A stretch of 64,000 nt of DNA from Kutzneria kofuensis. Lineage in GTDB: Bacteria > Actinomycetota > Actinomycetes > Mycobacteriales > Pseudonocardiaceae. Every line of letters begins with the position of its first letter. Positions within the stretch are counted from its first letter, which is position 1. A model generated the notes under the pieces. The model saw nothing but the letters and a program-made list of their open reading frames with translations. It did no database searches and was not told the DNA's origin. This document shows positions 1 to 8,331 of this stretch, one piece after another. The translations under genes were made by a program, and so were the position numbers. The stretch covers positions 8,558,038 to 8,622,037 of the forward strand of contig NZ_JACHIR010000001.1 in NCBI RefSeq assembly GCF_014203355.1. Reading direction: 5' to 3'.

Positions 1-867
1 CTGGTGCCCGGCGCCTGGGAGGGGAACCTGTGCACCGTCGGCGCCGACTCCCGTCTCGCCGGCACCCTGCTCTCGCTCCACGACTACACCCTCGGCGGAG
101 AGACCCACCCCACCGAGGCCGATTGGATCACCAGCTTCGAGAACAACGTCTGCGGATACGACAGCCGCGCCGTGCTCACCGAGTTCGGTGTCCCGATGAA
201 CACCGGCGTGAACTACGACGGGCCCCGCGACGGCACCAACGACGTGTCCTTCCTCTACGCCCTCACCGACACCGTGCGCAAGCAGGGCATGGGCTCGCTC
301 CTGTGGACCGGCGTGAAGTTCGCCGACCAGACCCAGGGCCCCGGCCCGTGTGAGAACGCGTCCTGCGCGATCACCTCTTTGCAGGGCAGCGCGCCGAACT
401 ACACGCTCAGCATCAACAACCAGTCCGGCCTCGACCGGCTTCAGTACGGCTGGGGTGCCGGCAGCACGGGCGGTGGCGGCACGGGCGGCCCCGTCCATGC
501 GGTCGGCGCGGGCAAGTGCCTGGACGTGCCCGGCGCATCGCAGGCCAACGGCGCAGTGGCGCAGATCTGGGACTGCACCGGCGGCAGCAACCAGACCTGG
601 ACCCACACCTCGGGCAACCAGTTGACCGTCTACGGCACGAAGTGTCTGGACGCCACCGGCAACCAGACCAGCGCGGGCACACCGGTGGAGATCTGGGACT
701 GCAACGGCGGCGCGAACCAGCAGTGGAACCTCAACTCCAACGGCACCATCACCGGCGTCCAGTCCGGCCTGTGCCTCGACGTGACCGGCGGCTCCACCGC
801 CGACGGCGCCAAGGTTCAACTGTGGACCTGCAACGGCGCCAGCAACCAGCAGTGGACGCTGGGCTGA
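1..867 (+). CDS. GH5-type secreted glycoside hydrolase, C-terminal part, with ricin-B lectin (CBM13) domain
   Basis: Partial: the frame is open at base 1 and the N-terminus lies upstream of the window. The first ~150 visible residues are the C-terminal half of a GH5 (beta/alpha)8 barrel, closely matching the complete paralogue encoded at 30838-31911 (shared GADSRL-GTLLSLH and TEFGVPM-TGVNY). The Glu of VLTEFGVP is the expected nucleophile. A Gly/Thr/Ser linker near residues 150-162 leads to a ricin-B trefoil with three repeats, each with a QIWDC/EIWDC/QLWTC-like strand and ending in NQTW or NQQW. The enzyme should be extracellular and cleave a beta-linked plant polysaccharide; the lectin domain would hold it on substrate. 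Exact substrate cannot be read. A strong hairpin follows the stop. Confidence 0.85.
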   Translation: MVPGAWEGNLCTVGADSRLAGTLLSLHDYTLGGETHPTEADWITSFENNVCGYDSRAVLTEFGVPMNTGVNYDGPRDGTNDVSFLYALTDTVRKQGMGSLLWTGVKFADQTQGPGPCENASCAITSLQGSAPNYTLSINNQSGLDRLQYGWGAGSTGGGGTGGPVHAVGAGKCLDVPGASQANGAVAQIWDCTGGSNQTWTHTSGNQLTVYGTKCLDATGNQTSAGTPVEIWDCNGGANQQWNLNSNGTITGVQSGLCLDVTGGSTADGAKVQLWTCNGASNQQWTLG

Positions 868-913
868 CCCAACCGGGCTGACACGTCCGGGACCGCAGTT
901 CCCGGACAACCTC

Positions 914-955
914 GCGGTGTACGGGACGATCCGACACGATCGTCCCGTACACCGC
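914..955 (+). terminator. Strong hairpin terminator after the GH5-ricin gene
   Basis: A perfect 17-bp inverted repeat (914-930 with 939-955) with an 8-nt loop lies 47 bp after the GH5 stop. There is no clear U-tract, as is usual for actinobacterial terminators. Confidence 0.75.
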
Positions 956-2735
956 CGTTCCGCGAGCGACTGCCCGGACGCCTCCTGCCGTTGCCAACCA
1001 GCCGGACGACCTGCCGACGCCGCGAGCAGTTGCCGCGGGATCGACACGGGCGGCCGCGGTTCGGTCTGGTGGATGTGCACGTCGCCTCGCACGACGCCGG
1101 CTTGCACGACCCCGGCCACCTCGTGGGCGCTGATCTTGTTGACGGTCTCCGGCGTCTGATCGCCATCGCTGCCAACGTCATCGGCGCGTCGCTGGTCTGC
1201 GTCCGCCATCGCCTCGACCCCCGTCGCACGCCCGCGGAGCACTCGACGCTAACCAGCCGGAACCGCGGAGACCACGCGATTCACGCGAACACGCGTGTCC
1301 CGGCCGCCGCGAGCCACTGATTTGAGGGGTGCCAATAACTTCGTGCTCGATCGTCCGCGGCGAGTCGCCAAGGCCACTCAAACGGCGTAACGGGCGCCAG
1401 AGCATGATCAATGTCAATTGTAAGCACAAGCAATTGTGTGGCAAGACGACGCCACAGGCAACATGTCTCCTCGCTTCGACCTTGCTTGCCTGAAGCAATG
1501 AGGGTAGAGCTGAGCCTTGTGTCACAAAATTTCTAGGTTGACCTTCCGGCAGTGGACACGCAGAAGACAACGCTTCGACTGACTTCACCCTGGAGGTTTT
1601 TGAGCCTGCCCGGTCGGAGGAGGTAATGGATCATGAGAACAAAGCTACCCGGGGCGCTCGCGCAAGAGAGTATTTGTGTCGCTGTCCAAGCAACCGTCAG
1701 GGACAGTTCACGACGGACGACTAGAACTGGAAGCTTGAAGATCGCTTTGGGGTGGGCCGTTCCTGATATCGTTGCCGTAGAACAAACCTCAGTCGGGTTG
1801 GGCAGCCCGTCTGCTGGCCGGACGACACATCTGGCACACAGGCATCAATCCTCTAGCGAGGAATGAGGTAAACAATGATGGGAGCTCGGAGATTGCTGTT
1901 CACCCTACTCGCGGCAACGGTGATGACTTATTGATTTTACACCAGCGATCGGTCGACCGAACTACAGTAAGGGCCCGTTATCCCACTAGCTTGAGGTTTA
2001 GCCTGTTCGGCAGGGTCTCGGGTTGTCTGGCTTGGGGTGCTTGCCGTGGCTGGGTTTCTTGTGTTTGAGCTGGTGACGGTGTGGACGTCGTGGCGCGGCG
2101 CGGGCTGGTGGTTGGGTCGAGATCCCCACACTCGTCACCGGCACAGTGTCCACTACGCGCCAGAGCGGTGATCAACGGGCTCGCAACCCAGATCCGGACG
2201 CTCGCAGTGGCCTCGCAAGGTACGCCCGGACTTCGCGACGTACGTCCCGGCGTCTCTGTTTCGCTCGAACATTGCGGATGGGCAGGCCGCTGATCTGTGA
2301 TTCGCAAGATGTAGGTGCGGATGGTAGCCAGGCGAGTTGCCCAGATCCATCCTACGGATTCGACGACGGGGAAGCGAGCTCAGAGGCGAGGGCCGTGCTG
2401 GGTTGCGCTTGATGTCGGCGGATGTGTGCCGGTGGCGCAATGTGGCCTGTTGTGGCTCCTGGCCTGCGGGCAGTTCCGCGCCAGTATGCGTGGGAGGTGT
2501 CCAGGGTGGATCTTGTCTCTGACCGTACGCCTGAATCGGAAGTGGGGGCTTCCATGTCCATTGCCACGCCCGTCGACGTGTGCAGCTATCTCGCCCAGCA
2601 GAACGATCTCCACAGACATTCCCGCCTCCCCGGCGCGACGTCTCCTCAACGACAGAGTTACCGCAGTGGCCAGGGCAATACAGAAAGTTCGTAAGCGATT
2701 CACACGAACGGCGTCAGTCCACAGAAAGGACAGAA
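956..2735. other. Gene-poor, lower-GC stretch with two short leader-like ORFs
   Basis: No convincing gene. From about 1330 the GC content falls. A strong Shine-Dalgarno (GGAGGAGG, 1616-1623) precedes ATG 1633, opening a 77-codon frame (1633-1866) with no recognisable domain; an ATG at 1626 in another frame gives a 32-residue alternative. Nine bases after that stop is a separate 19-codon frame resembling a cut-off signal peptide (listed below). The rest, 1940-2735, has only frames of poor coding character on both strands. I read this as eroded sequence upstream of the small secreted gene at 2736. Confidence 0.4.
1875..1934 (+). pseudogene. Signal-peptide-like remnant (19 codons)
   Basis: Behind a GAGG Shine-Dalgarno (1865-1868), ATG 1875 starts MMGARRLLFTLLAATVMTY and then stops. 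The n-region Arg-Arg followed by LLFTLLAATV is what a secretion signal looks like, but it ends before any mature protein. It is either a truncated exported protein or a chance ORF. The preceding 77-codon ORF ends 9 bp upstream. Confidence 0.25.
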
Positions 2736-3242
2736 ATGAAAAGACTGCTCATCGCCTTGATCGCGCTCTTCTCGGTGTCGACTCCCGTGGCCACCGCATC
2801 CGCTACTTCTGCGCCCGACGGCGTTTCGGTGATGAACACCGTGACATTGCGCAACTGTGACGGCCGGTTGGAGGACTTCGCCCTCGGCACGGATTCCTCG
2901 CTTGTGCACAGGTGGCAGAGAAGCCCAGGCGGGGCATGGACCGGCTGGGTGAGTCTCGGCGGGGTTCTGATCTACGACATCGACGCGTCACTCAACTCCG
3001 ACTGCCGCCTCGAAGCGTTCGGCGTCGGCACCAACCACGAGATGTACCACATCTGGCAGGACGCCAATGCGAGCAACGGCTGGAGTGGCTGGGCCAGCCT
3101 GGGCGGCTACCTGACCAGCAGGCCCTGGTCACACCGGCTGTCGGACAACCGGCTTGAGGTCTGCGCCTGGGGCCCGGACCACATCTACCACTGCAAGGCA
3201 CAAACCCGGCCCTCGTCAGGGCCGTGGACCGATTGGTACTGA
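2736..3242 (+). CDS. Small secreted protein with three beta-propeller (PLL/DUF346-like) repeats
   Basis: 168 residues. An AAAGGA Shine-Dalgarno lies just upstream of ATG 2736. Residues 1-25 are a Sec signal peptide (MKRLLIALIALF... ending near ATASA). The mature part has three copies of a repeat with the core RLE-x-F/C-xx-G-x-D/N and a closing W-T/S-G/D-W: about residues 44-76, 89-125 and 136-168. This spacing matches PLL-type fucose-lectin and DUF346 propeller blades, which normally occur six or seven together, so three blades is short. It may oligomerise or be a trimmed remnant. A second small secreted protein at 34928 ends in the same WTDWY. A role in glycan binding is inferred from the fold only. 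A hairpin follows. Confidence 0.7.
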   Translation: MKRLLIALIALFSVSTPVATASATSAPDGVSVMNTVTLRNCDGRLEDFALGTDSSLVHRWQRSPGGAWTGWVSLGGVLIYDIDASLNSDCRLEAFGVGTNHEMYHIWQDANASNGWSGWASLGGYLTSRPWSHRLSDNRLEVCAWGPDHIYHCKAQTRPSSGPWTDWY

Positions 3243-3255
3243 ACCAGTCTTGACG

Positions 3256-3285
3256 GCAGGGGCGGGCGCCACCGCCTGCCCCTGC
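3256..3285 (+). terminator. Hairpin terminator after the small secreted propeller gene
   Basis: A 12-bp stem (3256-3267 with 3274-3285) with a single G-T wobble and a 6-nt loop lies 14 bp past the stop at 3242. Confidence 0.65.
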
Positions 3286-3286
3286 T

Positions 3287-3442
3287 CATTTCGCCGTCCT
3301 GCTGAGGGGCGCGCTCGTCGCGACCATCACCAACACAACAGCGAAGGTGCTCTACCGGAGCGCGCCCGGCCAACACCTGCGCTGGCTGGCGTTCCTCCTC
3401 TTCATCACCGGCTTCGGACTGGACCTGCTCGCCAGCCACTGA
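3287..3442 (+). pseudogene. C-terminal fragment of a small membrane protein
   Basis: A reading frame without its own start runs from 3287 to a stop at 3442. It encodes two hydrophobic stretches, HFAVLLRGALVATI and WLAFLLFITGFGLDLLA, separated by a short polar segment. This looks like the last part of a two-helix membrane protein whose beginning has been lost. No family could be assigned. It lies between the terminator of the previous gene and an IS5-type transposase remnant. Confidence 0.35.
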
Positions 3443-3562
3443 GCGAATACATACGAGCTACTCGGACAGGCAGGTCGCTGACGGGCCGAGCCTCGCGAGG
3501 ATGGCCGGGGCCCCTGGTAGGACTGGATTTGCAAAGATCAAGTCCGAACCAGAAGGCTCCCC

Positions 3563-4046
3563 GTGATCAGCTATCGAGCCACACTCGACGTGCCCGCGAA
3601 CTGGCCCAGCACCTCGGCCGACTCCTGCAGGCCGAACGCCGCCGCGGCACCCGCGCGAACTCCAGGGCGCTGACCTGCTTCTGGCAAGCGGTGCTTAGCC
3701 TGCGCTGGTTCCGCCAGAACACCGATCCGACAGCGTTGGCCCGCGACCACGGCATCTCCCGAGCGACGGCCTACCGCTACCTCGACGAGGCGATCACCGT
3801 GCTCGCCGATCAGGCCCCGGACCCGCACGACGCCCGGCACCGAGCCAAAGACGAGGGCGTCACCCACCTCATCCTCGAGGCAAGGTCTTCTGCTGCGACC
3901 GCTACGGCGAGAAGACAATCAGCGTCAAAGGCGAGCCCATCGACCTGTGGTACTCCGGGAAAGCCCACGAGCACGGCGGCAACATCCAGGCGCTGTCGGC
4001 ACCGAACGGCGCGCCGGCTGCCTCGCCGCGAAGCCTTCGCAGGTGA
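3563..4046 (+). pseudogene. Broken IS5-family DDE transposase
   Basis: The pieces follow a familiar actinobacterial IS5/HARBI1-like transposase, but in three frames. GTG 3563 starts VISYRATLDVP; about base 3590 the frame shifts and continues RELAQHLGRLL...HGISRATAYRYLDEAITVLADQ (helix-turn-helix); near 3880 it shifts again to KVFCCDRYGEKTISVKG and DLWYSGKAHEHGGNIQ (part of the DDE core). It then ends at 4046, far short of the usual ~250-residue length, so the last acidic residues are missing. It cannot be active. No inverted repeats could be placed with confidence. Confidence 0.8.
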
Positions 4047-4205
4047 CCGGAATGGCCACGTATCTATACGCCCTTCGCCGTGAGGTTTGACTTAAGCTTG
4101 GAGATTGCCCCTGGCTACCTCCATCCCTACCGGTTTCTATGCGGGACTCGGGGCACCACGCCGGTCACGGCGGCCGAAACGCCATCACGGTCGTACCGAT
4201 CTCCG

Positions 4206-4586
4206 TCATGGCCATGTCTGAGCGAGCCTGTGGAACGTCTCCGGATCGCTGTGCACCGGCACCACGCAGAGCAGGTGGCCGCCGGGCGCGCGCAGCGTGT
4301 GGCACTCCAGCCAGCGCGAGACCAGCGTGGCGCCCAGGGCTGTCAGGCGGGCTACTTCCGCCGCCACATCATCAGTCTCGATATCGACGTGATACCGGGG
4401 CTTGCCGTCGATCGCCTGGATGTCGACGATCAACCCGGGGATGGCACCGTCGAGAGCGGTGAACTGTTCCTCGCCCGCCACGGAGCGGGCCGGAACGCCC
4501 AGTGCGGCAGACCAGAAATCCGCCGCCGAACCGGCTTCTGCTGCAGGCGCGTCGATGAAGATTCCGAACAGCCGACTGCGATGCAC
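4206..4586 (-). CDS. VOC-superfamily (glyoxalase/bleomycin-resistance-like) protein
   Basis: 126 residues, ATG start. It has the paired beta-alpha-beta-beta-beta pattern of single-module VOC proteins: FGIFIDAP (strand 1), ADFWSAALGVPAR, then RYHVDIETDDVAAEVARLTALGA and a closing LRAPGGHLLCVVPV strand. The His of YHVDI and the acidic or His positions near the ends are where VOC proteins bind metal, but the ligand set looks incomplete, so it may bind a small ligand rather than catalyse. It stands alone, with degenerate DNA on both sides. Substrate unknown. Confidence 0.75.
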   Translation of the reverse strand: MHRSRLFGIFIDAPAAEAGSAADFWSAALGVPARSVAGEEQFTALDGAIPGLIVDIQAIDGKPRYHVDIETDDVAAEVARLTALGATLVSRWLECHTLRAPGGHLLCVVPVHSDPETFHRLAQTWP

Positions 4587-5135
4587 GGCGTGAGGCTATC
4601 CGAGGCGTGAGATCAGCCGGGTCCAGGGCCAGTTGGTGGCACGTCGATCATGAGAAGATGCGAGCCGCTGGCGCACCGGTGCGGTCGGATCGCGCCACGG
4701 CTGTCGCAGCGTAGTTCGCACCTTCGGTACGACCGAGCACTCCTCGACGACGAGGACCGGGCCCGGCTGGTCCGCATCGCCCGCCTGCAGGAGTCCTGAG
4801 GGCTGCCCGGCTCGGCGACAAGAGGACCGGCCAGACAGGATGGCGCAGCAGAAACACGCCCTACCACTGTGCAACATCCGGTCATGCTGCCGGTCGTGCA
4901 GAGTAATGCTCGCTACTGCCGATGGCAGAGGTGCCCGATCCGGGCTGCCTGCGCGGCAGCACGTAGTACTTTCGGCTTATTTCGACACGGCAGAAACCCT
5001 TCGAACGGAGGGAGCAACGGGCCGAACGGACAGTAATTTCAGTGTTTTTGGGCCCGGTGCCGGTTCCACCGCCATTTCGGTCCTACTGTGGCGGTGCTTA
5101 GTGATCTTGAACCGGAACCGAAGAGGGGAACCACC
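4587..5135. other. Intergenic stretch with a possible gene tail
   Basis: No complete gene. An open frame running to a TGA at about 4799 ends LLDDEDRARLVRIARLQES, which has the composition of a real C-terminus but no recognisable start or domain. The last ~100 bp form the upstream region of the metallopeptidase gene. Confidence 0.3.
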
Positions 5136-6281
5136 TTGCCCGACCGGACCAGATTCCTCGGCAAAATGCTCGCGGCGGCAGGCACAGCAGTGCTTGCGCT
5201 GGCCACGGCCGTGCCCACCGCCGCGGCCGCGCCATCCACCGTCGACCAGGACGTCGCGCAGCTGTACCAGGACGTCATCGACCTCTACAACGGTCTGCCC
5301 GCGAACGCGCTGCGCGGCGTCGACCGGCTCATCGACTCGCCCATCCCGCGAATCGGCCCCCGATTCCGGCCCGCGCAGGACCCGATACCGGGCTGCACCG
5401 AGGGGGCGCTGCTGACCTACGCGAACAAGCTCGCGGCACAGCTCACCCCGCTCGAGGGCAAGGCCCTCGACGCGTTGTCGGGGCTCAGCCAGCTCTACGT
5501 CCAGGGCGTCGCGTCCGACAAGTCCCCGCAGGTCTTCGGCACCGACGGCCAGTACACCTCGCGCGCCACGGCCACGATCGACAAGCTGCGTGGCTTCTGG
5601 GACATCGAGAGCTGGAACATCCAGCTCGTCGCCTGGAAGGGCACCGATCTCGGCAGCCAGGCGAAGATGGCGCAGACCTTCAGCCTCGGTCTCGCGCCGG
5701 CGAAGGTGAAAGCCGCTGCCGCGCTCGCCACCCAGGTGCTCTACGAAGTGCCGGCACTGCAGGGCGGCCGCAACCCGTTACTCACGCTGAACGCGTTCTC
5801 CGCCCCGGCCGACAGCCTCGGCGGCAAGCGCGTGGCGCTCGGTGACGGGCTGCTCGACACCGTCAACCTCCTCGGGTTCGACGACGTCTCGGTGGAGTCC
5901 GTGGTCGGACACGAGTACGGCCACCAGGTCGACTTCGCGCACAACAACTACCCGAGCAACGAGTCGTCCGAGATGGGCCCCGACGCGTACGGCGGCTATT
6001 TCGTCACGCATGCCAAGGGTTTCGGCTGGAATTCCCGCCTCCAGCAGGAGGTCACCTACCTGGACGCCTCCATCGGTGACTGCTACCACAGCCACGGCAC
6101 CCCCGAGCAGCGCAAGGCCGCCGGCGCCTGGGGTGAGAAGCAGGCGACGAGCCAGGGCAACCCGAACCGGATCATCCCGTCCGCCACGATGATCGAGAAG
6201 TTCCAGAAGGAATACCCGAAGCTGATGCCGCCGGCCACTGACCAGTCGGCCGCGACCACGCTGGCCGCCGCTCACCGTTGA
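5136..6281 (+). CDS. Secreted HExxH zinc metallopeptidase
   Basis: 381 residues from TTG 5136, chosen because an AAGAGGGGA Shine-Dalgarno ends six bases before it and a signal peptide then begins immediately (PDRTRFLGKMLAAAGTAVLAL... cut near TAAAA). An upstream in-frame GTG at 5088 would put 16 polar residues in front of the signal. The mature protein has VVGHEYGHQVDF at about residue 265: HEYGH is an HExxH zinc site, and the downstream SSEMGPDAYGG can supply the third ligand. Four or more Cys suggest disulphides. It probably acts as an extracellular protease of unknown specificity. It is monocistronic with its own terminator. Confidence 0.75.
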   Translation: MPDRTRFLGKMLAAAGTAVLALATAVPTAAAAPSTVDQDVAQLYQDVIDLYNGLPANALRGVDRLIDSPIPRIGPRFRPAQDPIPGCTEGALLTYANKLAAQLTPLEGKALDALSGLSQLYVQGVASDKSPQVFGTDGQYTSRATATIDKLRGFWDIESWNIQLVAWKGTDLGSQAKMAQTFSLGLAPAKVKAAAALATQVLYEVPALQGGRNPLLTLNAFSAPADSLGGKRVALGDGLLDTVNLLGFDDVSVESVVGHEYGHQVDFAHNNYPSNESSEMGPDAYGGYFVTHAKGFGWNSRLQQEVTYLDASIGDCYHSHGTPEQRKAAGAWGEKQATSQGNPNRIIPSATMIEKFQKEYPKLMPPATDQSAATTLAAAHR

Positions 6282-6297
6282 GCTCCGCTGCCCGACG

Positions 6298-6333
6298 GCG
6301 GGTCGTCTTCCTCAACCGAGGGAGACGACCCGC
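6298..6333 (+). terminator. Hairpin terminator after the metallopeptidase gene
   Basis: A 16-bp stem with one T-G wobble (6298-6313 with 6318-6333) and a 4-nt loop, followed by TTT, lies 16 bp after the stop codon at 6281. Confidence 0.8.
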
Positions 6334-6941
6334 TTTCGTCGAAGATCGCCCATCGATGCCTGCTCGTGCCGCAGCAGGGCGTTGATGTGGTGGCTGGACA
6401 CGCCTTCGGCGGCCGGGAAGTCGCGGAACTGCCTGCGCTCCTGGCCGCTCGTTCTGGCAGCGTTCGCGACCACCGATCCAGGCGGAGTGGCGATGGTTCG
6501 CGAGGCTGTCGCCCGGTCGCTGATTGATCAGGTAGATCGGGCGTCGGCGATGTGGACCAGGCGGAACTCCTCGTCATCCATATCGACGACGTGGATCTCG
6601 TGGTCCGCACGACCGGCGACCGGTACGAGATCACCAAACGAGTCGCAGAGCGGTTATCCGCTCTGCCGGCCAGCGGCTACCAGCTCCCTCCTGAGTTCAC
6701 CCGGGCGTCGGAGGAACACCACGTCAACTACCCGCTCTACATCGATCCCGACGACAGTTGGTGCGTGGCCTCCGTCGCGTGGAACGTCGGTCAACGCACA
6801 CCCGTGCACGGACACGAGACCTGGGCGTCGCCGGCATCTACTCGGGTGCCGAACGCGAGTTCCGCTACGTCAAACCCACGGCGGCCGAGACGGGCAGACC
6901 CTTCAGGCCGGCCAGGGAACAGGTGTGGGAGCGCGGACTAG

Positions 6942-7734
6942 AGGCTGTCCCGTAGCTCAACGTCTTTGTCCACACAGAACCTCAGGACTGCGACCACTGG
7001 CTGAGGTCGTCGATGTGCCGTCGGAGGACGGGGTCGCTGTCGTCGGGCTGACGTTGGTCGAGAATTGCTTCCAGCCGGGGCAACATGGCCGCGCATTGAG
7101 CGGGCGTGAGGTCGGGGCCAACCACTCCCTGAACCTGTGCAAGCCGATGTAGGACCAGGAGAGTGCCGACGCTCCTGGTCGCGGGCGGCCGTGGAGGCTG
7201 CCGCTGGCGGACCGTGTGCTGCTGGTCGCCGCGTACTGGCGGACTAACCTGCCCCTGCGGCAACTGGCACCGCTGTTCGGCGTGTCGAAGTCCGCGGTCA
7301 GTCGCGCCATAGGCCACCTCAGCCCGAAGCTCGCGCTCAAGCCGCGCAAGCGGTTCGCAAAGGACGCACTGCTGATCGTGGACGGCCCCTGGTACCCACC
7401 CGCGACCGCAGCATTGCCGACCAGTCCAAGAACTATCGGTACTCCACTGCCCACCAGGTCGTGATCGACGCCGCGCCAAGGGCAAGGACCTCCCAGCCGG
7501 GAAGGAGGAACACAACCGTTTCCACAGGCGAGTTCGGGCGCGCGTCGAGCACACATTCGCCCGCATGAAGGGCTGGAAGATCCTCCGCGACTGCGGCCTG
7601 AAAGGCGACGGCGTCCACCACGCCATGCTCGGCATTGCCCGCATGTACAACCTGGCCCTCAACGGATAGCCGAGGCGCCCGCGCCCTGGTCATCCCGCGT
7701 CCGCGTTGCCTCCAACTCGCTTACGGGACAACCT
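6942..7734 (+). mobile_element. IS5-family insertion sequence, 793 bp, non-autonomous remnant
   Basis: Ends: AGGCTGTCCCGTA at 6942 and its near inverted copy TACGGGACAACCT ending at 7734 (one mismatch). The element is flanked by TAG on both sides (6939-6941 and 7735-7737), a target duplication confirmed because collapsing it restores the interrupted gene's frame. It carries a broken IS5-type transposase on the plus strand (7157-7669) and, at its left end, a natural-looking minus-strand reading frame (7136-6982). The length is close to the usual 800-900 bp, with internal deletion of the DDE core. Confidence 0.8.
7157..7669 (+). pseudogene. IS5-family transposase remnant inside the 793-bp element
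   Basis: Frame one gives RPWRLPLADRVLLVAAYW, LPLRQLAPLFGVSKSAVSRA and ALLIVDG, the helix-turn-helix and first DDE strand of an IS5-type transposase. A frameshift near 7385 moves to TRDRSIADQSKNYRYSTAHQVVIDA. About 60-70 residues carrying the second catalytic Asp are then missing, and the tail resumes as KEEHNRFHRRVRARVEHTFARM (catalytic Glu region) to a stop at 7669. The element therefore cannot transpose by itself. Confidence 0.75.
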
Positions 7735-7902
7735 TAGTCACCGTGTGCTGCACGACCGACGACGACGCACGCCGTCGCGGCCGTCGGAAACGTGCCCACC
7801 ATCGGCATTCACGTCTATGGAGCCGGCAGTTGTACGACTCGGCGACAGGAGCAGCCCGGCGGTTCGTCTCCGGCTGGAACGCAGTCGGAGGCTGACGCCG
7901 CT

Positions 7903-8265
7903 CTATCCCATGCCTGCGGGGATAGCCATGCCGGACAGGTAGCGTTCCAGCATCTGGCGTCGTTCGGCGAGTTGCTGCTCCTGGCGGATCAACTGCTCGC
8001 GGACCTGGCGCACGCGGGCGACGAGCGCGGAGCAGTCGCCGTTGGCCGGTGTGGTCCCGGCGCACGGGAGGATCTCCCGGATGATCTCGGAGGAAAGACC
8101 GGCCCGGAAGAGATCCTGGATGAAGGCGACCTGGCGTACCGCCTGCTCGTCGTAGTCCCGGTATCCGTTGCCGCGCCGGTGTGCTGACAGCAGTCCCTGT
8201 TGCTCGTAGTAGCGCAGTGAGCGGGTGCTGACTCCGCTGGCCGCGGCGAGTTCTCCGATCCGCAC
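7903..8265 (-). CDS. MerR-family transcriptional regulator
   Basis: 120 residues from GTG 8265 with a GGAGG just upstream. The N-terminus MRIGELAAASGVSTRSLRYYEQQGLL is a textbook MerR winged helix (residues 1-70, with DYDEQAVRQVAFI). Then comes a dimerisation helix (ALVARVRQVREQLIRQEQQLAERRQ) and a short effector tail. The only Cys are in LPCAGTTPANGDCSAL, too few for a certain metal site. It is divergent from the SDR gene at 8332. The 67-bp gap holds a perfect palindrome overlapping the SDR promoter, so the pair is very likely a regulator and its target. Confidence 0.88.
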   Translation of the reverse strand: MRIGELAAASGVSTRSLRYYEQQGLLSAHRRGNGYRDYDEQAVRQVAFIQDLFRAGLSSEIIREILPCAGTTPANGDCSALVARVRQVREQLIRQEQQLAERRQMLERYLSGMAIPAGMG

Positions 8266-8292
8266 GCTGCTCCCTCCGTGGCGTCCGACAGC

Positions 8293-8314
8293 TTGACATT
8301 GACGTCAATGTCAA
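8293..8314. promoter_or_regulatory. MerR operator/promoter palindrome
   Basis: A perfect 22-bp palindrome: TTGACATTGAC at 8293-8303 followed by its reverse complement at 8304-8314. Its first six bases are a consensus -35 (TTGACA); a weak -10 (AGTTTA, 8315-8320) follows. A palindrome sitting between -35 and -10 is the classic MerR arrangement. A start near 8327 would make the SDR mRNA (ATG 8332) nearly leaderless. Confidence 0.75.
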
Positions 8315-8331
8315 AGTTTACCGTGGCGGTC

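Larger units (their letters stand above)
6552..7895 (+). pseudogene. Cysteine-dioxygenase-like cupin gene, split by an IS5-type element
   Basis: The 5' part (6552-6941) reads VVRTTGDRYEITKRVAERL...VASVAWNVGQRTPVHGHETW, where the HGH pair marks the cupin iron site of the cysteine dioxygenase (PF05995) superfamily. One base is missing near 6831; the next frame continues GVAGIYSGAEREFRYVKP up to ...REQVWERGL. The 3' part resumes after the element: VTVCCTTDDDA, then AVAAVGNVPTIGIHVYGA, then RQLYDSATGAARRFVSGW to a TGA at 7895. Removing 6942-7734 plus one TAG copy rejoins WERGL-VTVCC exactly in frame. Two more frameshifts lie in the 3' part, so the gene is dead apart from the insertion. It would have oxidised a small thiol. 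Confidence 0.8.
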
